A DNA stretch of 64,000 nucleotides from Ruegeria sp. Ofav3-42 (lineage in GTDB: Bacteria > Pseudomonadota > Alphaproteobacteria > Rhodobacterales > Rhodobacteraceae). The notes under the pieces were generated by a model. It searched no databases. It had not been told where the DNA came from and worked only from the letters and a program-made list of their open reading frames with translations. The position numbers were made by a program, and so were the translations under genes. Each line of letters opens with the position of its first letter. Position 1 is the stretch's first letter. Of the stretch, positions 57,931 to 64,000 are shown one piece after another. Where the stretch lies: NCBI RefSeq assembly GCF_022347725.1, contig NZ_JAKRGB010000001.1, positions 186,001-250,000 of the forward strand, written 5' to 3'.

Positions 57931-59319
57931 ATGACCAGAGCAACCCGCCGAACCCTTGTGATGGAACATGTAACGCGCCGTATCCGGTCTCGTGCTCTTA
58001 GTGCCGGCGATAAACTTCCATCGGTTCGCGGCCTTGCCACTCAATTGAGCGTGTCTCCGTCGACGGTAGTGGAGGCGTATGATGTTTTGGCTGCAGAAGG
58101 TGTCATATTTGCCCGGCGCGGCTCTGGGTTCTTTGTGGCTGACCGCGTGTTGCCCTTCGATGTATCGCAGACCGGGCCGCAGCTCGAGCGGGAGATTGAT
58201 CCGCTTTGGGTTGCCCGACAATCGATTGATGCCGGGGAGGAGATGGAGAAGCCGGGATGTGGCTGGATGCCGGCTGACTGGATGCCGGTCGAGTCGCTGC
58301 GGCGGGCCATGCGCCAAGTATCGCGCCGCGCAGAAAATGTGCTGACAGACTATGGCAGCGCGCAGGGGCATTCTGGTCTGCGGCGGTATGTGGCACGGAT
58401 GTTGAGCGATCAGCAGATAGATGTGAATCCCGATAGCGTTCTGCTTACCAACTCGGGATCGCAGGCGTTGGACTTGATTTGTAGGTTCCTTCTCAAGCCA
58501 GGCGACAAGGTGTTGGTGGATGATCCGTGTTATTTCAATTTCCAGGCGCTTCTGAGAGCGCATCAGATTACCATCGTAAGTGTCCCTTACACACTCAGTG
58601 GTCCGGACCTTTCTGCATTCGAAAACGTGCTCAGAAACGAGCGCCCGCGGCTCTACCTGACCAACTCTGCGCTGCATAATCCAACAGGTGCGACGATCAC
58701 GGCTGCGACCGCACACCGTGTCTTATCGCTGGCTGAGGCCTATGACTTACGAATTGTAGAAGACGCTATCTTTTCCGAGTTCGAACCGGATCTGTCGCCG
58801 CGTCTGGCGTCTCTGGATGGTTTGGATCGTGTTCTGACAGTCGGCAGTTTTTCCAAAACCCTGTCTGCATCGCTGCGCTGCGGTTACATAGCGGCGCGAC
58901 CGGATTGGATCGAGACCCTGACCGACCTGCAAGTCGCGATCAGTTTCGGCGGCCCCAGCCCAATGGTGACGGAACTACTGCACGCCGCCCTCATCGATGG
59001 CAGCTATCGCAAACATATGGAGGCGCTCCGAACCAAATTGGATCGAGCCCGCGCGCGTTCGATAGCGGACCTGGAAGCGTTGGCTGTTAGGCCCTTTGTG
59101 AAACCCAGGGGCGGATTTTACCTTTGGTGCGAGCTTCCCGATGGCGCGGATGCCGCGATGGTCGCGCGGGCAGGTCTGCAAAAGGGTGTTGTCCTTGCAC
59201 CCGGGAATGTTTTCAGCCCAACTCAATCCAAAGGTTCGTTTCTACGTTTCAACGTAAGCCAGATGGCCGGAAAGGCTCATGTGAACCTGCTCCACGAATT
59301 GATGTATTCGGTGAAATAG
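57931..59319 (+). CDS. MocR-type (GntR/aminotransferase) transcriptional regulator
   Basis: About 462 residues. The N-terminus is a GntR winged helix (LSAGDKLPSVRGLATQLSVS), followed by a class I aminotransferase-like domain with LLTNSGSQALDLICRFLLKP, VDDPCYFNF and the PLP Lys in GSFSKTLSASLRCGYIA. MocR proteins bind PLP and an amino compound and control nearby genes. Divergent from the EamA transporter, which it probably controls. ATG 57931 starts the domain. Confidence 0.9.
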   Translation: MTRATRRTLVMEHVTRRIRSRALSAGDKLPSVRGLATQLSVSPSTVVEAYDVLAAEGVIFARRGSGFFVADRVLPFDVSQTGPQLEREIDPLWVARQSIDAGEEMEKPGCGWMPADWMPVESLRRAMRQVSRRAENVLTDYGSAQGHSGLRRYVARMLSDQQIDVNPDSVLLTNSGSQALDLICRFLLKPGDKVLVDDPCYFNFQALLRAHQITIVSVPYTLSGPDLSAFENVLRNERPRLYLTNSALHNPTGATITAATAHRVLSLAEAYDLRIVEDAIFSEFEPDLSPRLASLDGLDRVLTVGSFSKTLSASLRCGYIAARPDWIETLTDLQVAISFGGPSPMVTELLHAALIDGSYRKHMEALRTKLDRARARSIADLEALAVRPFVKPRGGFYLWCELPDGADAAMVARAGLQKGVVLAPGNVFSPTQSKGSFLRFNVSQMAGKAHVNLLHELMYSVK

Positions 59320-59794
59320 AAATCTCCGCTTTCAAAACGAAGAGGAACAAAAACACTCCCACGCTAAAGCCTTCAATGAGCAGCAATGGAAGTGACGGCA
59401 TCGCGAGGCAATAGCACAGCGGAACAACTTGGGCGAAGGCGCAGGTTCCCCCCCCTGTACTCCGGGTCAGAAAAGGTAACATACATTGAGCCGGCCATCT
59501 TTTCTGTTGAGCAGACGATGGTGCGTGGTTAACGGATGTGGTCCCGCCTAAATACTCAAGTTTTCAATTGATTTGGGTCACTGGTCGACTCTAACCTGTG
59601 CTGCTCTTCAGCAATGCCCTCCGCGCTGTCACGGCACCAGACAGCAGATCTAATGGCTTTTTTTGCAGCAATTCTTCGTCTGCTTGGTTTTGCCCATTCA
59701 ACCCGACGCGCCGATTTACATGGGGGTATACCCCAAATGCGGTAAGATAAGCATTGAACTGCACACGGTTGGGCAATGTCGAGCCAAGTGTTAA
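59320..59794. other. Non-coding stretch, AT-richer accessory DNA
   Basis: Nearly 480 bp without a supported gene. A minus-strand 61-codon frame at 59591-59776 (TTG start) reads protein-like in part (RVQFNAYLTAFGVYPHVNRR), but has no recognisable family or ribosome binding site. Confidence 0.5.
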
Positions 59795-59809
59795 TATATT
59801 CTTATCAAA

Positions 59810-60067
59810 TTGGCGTTTCGACGTGATGATGGCAGAGATTTGGGAAAAGTTACTGTTGAGCAGGTTTACCGGTTTCCTGATGAGGTATCACCGACCCAAT
59901 TGGCCGCAACTCTGGCAGACAAGCCCGGGTTGTTCCGTTTAGTTGTGGACACCGACGGCTTGACCGCTATCATCCTTCCGGATGGGTTTGTCGCGGATCG
60001 CTATGCTGTGATTGACGGTGATCTGTTCCTGATCGCGCCGTACTTTTTCTCCCTTTTTTGCCTTTGA
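59810..60067 (+). pseudogene. Unrecognised ORF, 3' end apparently cut by the IS fragment
   Basis: An 85-codon frame (TTG start, open a few codons upstream) with a protein-like stretch (VYRFPDEVSPTQLAATLADK, then DGFVADRYAVIDGDLFLIAP). The last residues run into IS sequence from about 60045. No family is recognised. It may be a truncated host gene. Confidence 0.3.
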
Positions 60068-60515
60068 AGGTCAAGAATTTGACGTCCATCTGGATATGAT
60101 GTCCTGGGACCTGCTTTTGATATCGTTTCGTTTGAACCTTGCGCATGCGGGTGCCGCGTGGAAGACGGTTCATACCATGGCGACGAAGAATCCGAGAAAC
60201 AGTCGCATCAGATATCTTAATCCCGTGATAGCGCTCAAGGTACCAAACAATTCGCATTGGCCCCAGATGATACTTGCGACGAAGATGCAGCACCTTCTCT
60301 TCACGCTCGAGCGGCGTTCTATTGGCGTGCCACCGTGGGATCGGGGGCGCATTAACCAGGCCAGCCTCGCCGCGTTCCGCATAAGCCTGGCGCCATCGAT
60401 AGAATGCCGATCTTGCTATTCCAAAATACCGACATGTCTTCACAACACGACCGGTTTCTTCAGCGTGGCGGAGTATCCGTAATTTGCGCCGAACCTCGCG
60501 CTTGTCCTGATTCAT
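59970..60515 (-). pseudogene. IS481-family transposase, truncated
   Basis: From ATG 60515 (AAGGAG six bases upstream) an intact N-terminus reads NQDKREVRRKLRILRHAEET with a helix-turn-helix (GIARSAFYRWRQAYAERGE), then a second DNA-binding part, and the start of the DDE domain (HHIQMDVKFLTFKGKKG, first catalytic Asp). After about codon 155 the family sequence ends and unrelated residues follow to the stop at 59970. The remaining two thirds of the catalytic domain are missing, so it cannot be active. Confidence 0.8.
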
Positions 60516-60582
60516 CGTCATCTCCTTCTTCCCAACGTTGGGAGGTCAAAGGAAATGTCCCGCGAGTAACGGCATATCTACA
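60045..60582 (-). mobile_element. IS481-family insertion sequence remnant
   Basis: In transposase orientation it starts at 60582 with TGTAGATATGCCGTTACTCG and then CGGGACATTTCCTTTG, an IS481-type left end. The other end is lost; the junction with unrelated DNA is near 60045. About 540 bp remain of an element normally just over 1 kb. Confidence 0.7.
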
Positions 60583-60746
60583 GGTAGGCACATGGGTAAT
60601 CTAGTGATTGGAGTTCCCCGATGGCGCAGGTAAGAGCGTTCGCTAGAATTGCGACATCGGGAGATTTTCTGACAGGGTTTGGTGCGGCTTATTCTCCACG
60701 CGAAGAAGCCATGCCAATAATAAGTGCGGCTTCTCGTTGGGGTAGA

Positions 60747-60923
60747 TCACGTAAAAACCAGCAGCAGATAGGCGGCCAGTGCAGCGACGATTGGGAATAC
60801 AACAACCGGCGGCGTGTCGTCGCTATCCTTGATTTGATGCCGGAACTCTCCGGCTTGGTACGCAAGGTACAGCGCTGCGGCCAGCAGGAAAAAGGCTATG
60901 ACGTTGATGATTGTCGTGATCAT
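60747..60923 (-). CDS. Small two-helix membrane protein, 58 aa
   Basis: Reads MITTIINVIAFFLLAAALYL, AYQAGEFRHQIKDSDDTPPV, VVFPIVAALAAYLLLVFT: two hydrophobic helices around a polar loop. GGAG stands seven bases before the ATG. Codon use is normal for the genome. It is near the IS remnant and has no recognised family. The good ribosome binding site and clean topology make it likely real. Confidence 0.6.
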   Translation of the reverse strand: MITTIINVIAFFLLAAALYLAYQAGEFRHQIKDSDDTPPVVVFPIVAALAAYLLLVFT

Positions 60924-61370
60924 GTGCCTACTCCGTAAATGTCCATTTTGAACATAACCTTAACAGATTGGACGTCGCACGGCTCGAGTGGCAAGTTTTT
61001 TGTTTATGGTTGTCTGCCATGTGGGAAAAAAGACTTGGGATTCGCCGTTGTTTCCGCAGATCATCCGCTTGACTGCCCTTGATATTAAGGTGGGCGTTAC
61101 CGGCATAGGTGCCCCCCAGCAGCGCGTTAGCGGATCAACCGAGCGGGGAAGTGTTGAGGCGGCATTTGTGAATGTTTGCTGCTCGTCCAGGTTTGTTTCG
61201 TTTCAATGGCGGAAGCCTGAGGTCAATGCTCTCCGAGGTCTGCGCTGATCCCACAAACAAGTTCGAAAACCTGGTTTTTCTCCAAAAAGTCGGGAAAGTG
61301 CCGGCTAAACGCAAAAGAGCGCCTGGCGGCGCTCGATAACGGTCAGAAACGAAACGTGATTTGGCGGGGT
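60924..61370. other. Non-coding stretch before the YcbK-like gene
   Basis: About 450 bp. Beyond the terminator of the YcbK-like gene at its right end, no gene or RNA is supported. Short plus-strand frames have no ribosome binding site or family features. Confidence 0.5.
61313..61334 (-). terminator. Terminator after the YcbK-like gene
   Basis: GAGCGCC and GGCGCTC form a perfect seven-base stem with a TGGC loop; on the minus strand TTTTGC follows. It lies about 35 bases past the stop. Confidence 0.75.
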
Positions 61371-61940
61371 TTAGCCGCCCCAGGACCGGACTTCACCGCA
61401 ATCCATATGGACGAAGTTCGAACGGTAGTACTTGCCGACGCCGCCGGCGCGGCAGGACATGGCCGCCTTGGCCATCTGAGAAACCGAACGCGAGGACAGC
61501 CGCAGGTCAGCTGCCTGGCCCTTCATGTGCAACGAGTTTTTGGCCACTCGGCGTGACCGCGATCGGAGCATCGCGTTTGTTTGCGGAGAGCGGTAGCCGG
61601 ACAGGAGCATATAGGGTTCATTGACATCCAGCAGATTGTGAGAAGCGGCCATGATGTCGATGGTGCGCAGGTCCATGGACTTGACCTGGTCGGTCCGCCA
61701 GTCGCGCATGAAGTGGTTCACTTCCTTTACGGCGTCCTTGATGTACTTGCCGTCGACCCAATAGATCATATCGATCCGCTCACCGGTGCGGCCCGAGTAC
61801 ATGCGGATACGACGGATATCGCCGCCGCCACGCAAAAAACCTGCTGCATTGGAATAGGTCGGTGCTGCTACAATTGCTGTTGCCGCGAATGCGCCCAATA
61901 GGGCACGCCGGGTCAAGCCCGATGTACTGCTCGTGGTCAT
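61371..61940 (-). CDS. YcbK-like DUF882 (M15-type) peptidoglycan protein, Tat-exported
   Basis: A 189-residue protein with a Tat-type signal (LTRRALLGAFAATAIVAAPT). The DUF882 domain has GYRSPQTNAM, the His/Asp metal motif SLHMKGQAADLRLSSRS and NFVHMDCGEVRSW. It is predicted to be a zinc-dependent peptidase acting on peptidoglycan. It is divergent from an L,D-transpeptidase of the YcbB type, matching the ycbB-ycbK pairing in enterobacteria. Confidence 0.88.
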   Translation of the reverse strand: MTTSSTSGLTRRALLGAFAATAIVAAPTYSNAAGFLRGGGDIRRIRMYSGRTGERIDMIYWVDGKYIKDAVKEVNHFMRDWRTDQVKSMDLRTIDIMAASHNLLDVNEPYMLLSGYRSPQTNAMLRSRSRRVAKNSLHMKGQAADLRLSSRSVSQMAKAAMSCRAGGVGKYYRSNFVHMDCGEVRSWGG

Positions 61941-62294
61941 TTAGTTTCGTCCCGTACTGTTCCTGCCTGCACACGATGTTACGCGCGCGATCTTAATTTT
62001 TTCCCATCCCAGATGCGGGATTTATGACACAGTCGCAAAAGGCAGCCAAGAAATCTTTCACATTCATCTTTTCAAGGGGGAATTTTCGGCAGTTTTTTGC
62101 GCAGGTGATGCAATTTGGTATAATATTGAGGCAATTAGGCTTTGGCGCAACATGGCCGATGCAAACGCGCATCAGGAAAAAACTGATGCGGCAAATTGAT
62201 GTATTTGTGAATGGACAAAATGTCCCGCTGAAAACCATATTTGTTCGGCACGCGCCTCAGAATGCGCAAGTTATTGAATAATCAGGGTCATCCC
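61941..62294. other. Divergent intergenic region, AT-richer
   Basis: About 350 bp between the YcbK-like and YcbB-like genes. It should hold both promoters. An 85-codon plus-strand frame (62024-62281) lacks a ribosome binding site and is not supported. Confidence 0.55.
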
Positions 62295-63899
62295 ATGCGA
62301 GCATTTTTTCGGTTGCCAACGAGTCTCATTTTCGCCGCTTGCATCTCGGCGTCAGCCTCTGTGGCATCTGCACAGACATCCACTGAGACGGCCTTTCAGA
62401 TGGCCGTGGCCGAGTTTGCCTCGGCAGGGTCTGGCATTGCCGATTTTTATCGTACTAGTGGCTTTTCGCCGATCTGGGTTGGTAATACGGCGGCGCACGA
62501 GGCGCGGCGGGCTCGATTGATCAAAGAGCTGTCTTCGACGCATCTGCACGGTCTTCCCGATGGGCCGTATGACGTGCAATCGCTTTTGACCCAAATGCAG
62601 GAAGCCAATTCTCTCCGCGATTTGGGAGCGGTTGAAGTTGCGCTCAGCAAGGCATTCGTAAATTACGCAGGTGATCTGTATTCGGGTGCTCTGCGTCCGT
62701 CCAGCATTGATGACGGGCTGGTCCGCAAGGTTGTGCGGCGATCTGCTTCGGAGCATCTGCAGGAATTGCTTGATGCGGATGGCGATGCTTATTTTGATCA
62801 GCTCGCACCGCAATCGACCCAGTACCGGGCGTTGATGAAGCAAAAAATTGCGCTTGAGGCGCTGGTCAGCCAGGGTGGCTGGGGTGTTGGCGTTCCTGAG
62901 GATAAGCTTGAGCACGGTGACACCGGCCCTAATGTAATTAAGCTGCGTAACCGATTGATTGCGATGGGATATCTGCGGTCAACGGCAAGCCCGGTCTTCG
63001 ACGATGCCATGCTGGCTGCGGTTCAGGAGTTCCAGCAGACGCACGGTCTGGCGCCGGATGGTGTGGCCGGACAAGGTACCATCACCGAGCTTAACCGCAG
63101 CGCTTCCGAAAGGCTTAAGGCTGTCTATGTCGCGCTGGAACGCGAGCGCTGGTTGCCACGCGAACGGGGTGAGCGTCACATTCTGGTGAATCAGGCCGAT
63201 TTTTCGGCCAAGATCGTCGACGATGGTCTGGTCACCTTTGAAACCCGTGCGGTGATCGGCAAAAACGTGCATGACCGTCGCAGCCCGGAATTCTCGGACG
63301 AGATGGAGCATATGGTCATCAACCCCAGTTGGTATGTGCCACGCTCGATCATAACGAAGGAATATCTGCCAAAGTTGAAGTCGAATCCCAACGCCGTGGG
63401 CCATATCCAGATTACGGACCGTAGTGGGCGAGTGGTGAATCGGGGCGCTGTGGATTTCACCAAGTTCAACACCCGGAACTTCCCGTTTGCGATGCGTCAG
63501 CCCCCCAGCAAAAGCAACGCTCTGGGGCTGGTAAAGTTCATGTTCCCCAACAAGTACAACATCTATCTACATGATACGCCTCAGAAATCCCTGTTCGCGC
63601 GTGAGGTGAGGGCGTTCTCGCACGGTTGTATCCGACTGGCGCAACCGTTTGAGTTCGCCTATGCGCTGCTGGCCAAGCAAGAGGAAGACCCCAAGGCTTT
63701 CTTCCACCGTGTGTTGGCGACTGGCAAGGAAACGACTGTCCAGCTTGAAAAGCACGTGCCGGTCCACCTGATCTATCGCACGGCCTATATCGGTCCGAAG
63801 GGCGAAGTGCAGTATCGTCGCGATGTCTATGACCGCGATCGCAAAATCTGGGAGGCTCTGCAGAAAGCAGGGGTAGCCCTGCCGGACGTTCAGGGGTAA
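62295..63899 (+). CDS. L,D-transpeptidase, YcbB (LdtD)-like
   Basis: About 534 residues. A signal peptide (RLPTSLIFAACISASASVAS) is followed by a scaffold domain, a peptidoglycan-binding domain (about 215-275: VIKLRNRLIAMGYL, FQQTHGLAPDGVAGQGTI), and the YkuD catalytic domain with SHGCIRLAQP (Cys 445, His 443). It makes 3-3 cross-links or attaches proteins to peptidoglycan in the periplasm. ATG 62295 opens the signal peptide; the frame is open earlier without one. Confidence 0.9.
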   Translation: MRAFFRLPTSLIFAACISASASVASAQTSTETAFQMAVAEFASAGSGIADFYRTSGFSPIWVGNTAAHEARRARLIKELSSTHLHGLPDGPYDVQSLLTQMQEANSLRDLGAVEVALSKAFVNYAGDLYSGALRPSSIDDGLVRKVVRRSASEHLQELLDADGDAYFDQLAPQSTQYRALMKQKIALEALVSQGGWGVGVPEDKLEHGDTGPNVIKLRNRLIAMGYLRSTASPVFDDAMLAAVQEFQQTHGLAPDGVAGQGTITELNRSASERLKAVYVALERERWLPRERGERHILVNQADFSAKIVDDGLVTFETRAVIGKNVHDRRSPEFSDEMEHMVINPSWYVPRSIITKEYLPKLKSNPNAVGHIQITDRSGRVVNRGAVDFTKFNTRNFPFAMRQPPSKSNALGLVKFMFPNKYNIYLHDTPQKSLFAREVRAFSHGCIRLAQPFEFAYALLAKQEEDPKAFFHRVLATGKETTVQLEKHVPVHLIYRTAYIGPKGEVQYRRDVYDRDRKIWEALQKAGVALPDVQG

Positions 63900-63935
63900 G
63901 CACCGAGGGCAGGTCCTCAATCCGGGAAGCCCGTC

Positions 63936-64000
63936 ATGCAGTATACCATTGAGCAAATTGCAGAAGCCTTGGGCGCAGACAGCCAGGGCGATCTGAGCGT
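63936..64000 (+). CDS. lpxD: LpxD, UDP-3-O-acylglucosamine N-acyltransferase (partial)
   Basis: Only the first 21 codons are in the window: QYTIEQIAEALGADSQGDLS. This is the typical LpxD N-terminal start, with GDLS before the uridine-binding domain. LpxD adds the second acyl chain in lipid A synthesis. The gene continues beyond the right edge. 36 bases separate it from the transpeptidase stop. Confidence 0.7.
   Translation, partial: MQYTIEQIAEALGADSQGDLS

Noticed and set aside
62024..62281. 85-codon plus-strand frame before the L,D-transpeptidase
   Set aside because: No ribosome binding site or family; the region is the divergent promoter space of two genes.

Overview
The window reads as chromosomal DNA of a marine alphaproteobacterium of the Roseobacter group (Rhodobacteraceae). 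This is inferred from the alphaproteobacterial regulators and sites (a CckA hybrid kinase behind a TTAA-N7-TTAAC CtrA-type box, and recA behind a GAAC-N7-GAAC SOS box), an iscR-sufBCDS operon whose IscR has a single cysteine, a separate methyltetrahydrofolate-binding methyltransferase with a RamA/RACo-like reactivation protein, a TRAP transporter with a DUF3394 tail, and moderately high GC with tightly overlapping genes. The genus cannot be fixed from the window alone.

Layout. 1-1081: end of a TRAP permease and a coupled universal stress protein, followed by about 700 bp of AT-richer accessory DNA. 1776-5864: a minus-strand ABC exporter unit (ATPase, FtsX-type permease, AttH-like lipocalin). 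6036-11442: ion channel, cardiolipin synthase, periplasmic HAD phosphatase, periplasmic arylsulfatase and a divergent Crp/Fnr regulator with inverted repeats between. 11445-17559: a complete MoxR/Bat operon (MoxR, DUF58, DUF4381, BatA, BatB/C-like, BatD). 17674-20920: deacetylase-like protein, AI-2E family transporter and YihY/BrkB protein. 20917-22818: an eight-haem cytochrome c with a repeat tail. 23107-24935: rlmE and a Ppx/GppA phosphatase.

25177-31533 holds a one-carbon/cobalamin group: PF13769 protein, MetF, folate-binding methyltransferase, then PPK2, tRNA-Gly(CCC), a SAM methyltransferase and a 2Fe-2S ASKHA (DUF4445) reactivase. These fit the split methionine synthase known in Phaeobacter, whose B12 and homocysteine-binding parts would lie outside the window. 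31751-41828: guaB, RsmB-like methyltransferase, cckA, a sulfotransferase, recA, alaS and a DUF1330 protein. 42197-43860: a transglutaminase-like cysteine peptidase facing a secreted Gly/Ser/Asn-repeat protein. 44136-48808: typA, an SMR pump, a 43-aa small ORF, a tandem-duplicated HD protein, a small helical protein and an alpha/beta hydrolase.

48986-56649 is the Fe-S assembly operon iscR, cysteine desulfurase, sufB, a small membrane protein, sufC, sufD, two Yip1-like membrane proteins and sufS, behind a promoter overlapped by an Irr-like palindrome. tRNA-Arg(CCG) follows, then a divergent EamA exporter/MocR regulator pair. 59320-61370 is gene-poor accessory DNA with a truncated IS481-family element. 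The window closes with a YcbK-like peptidase divergent from a YcbB-type L,D-transpeptidase, and the first codons of lpxD.
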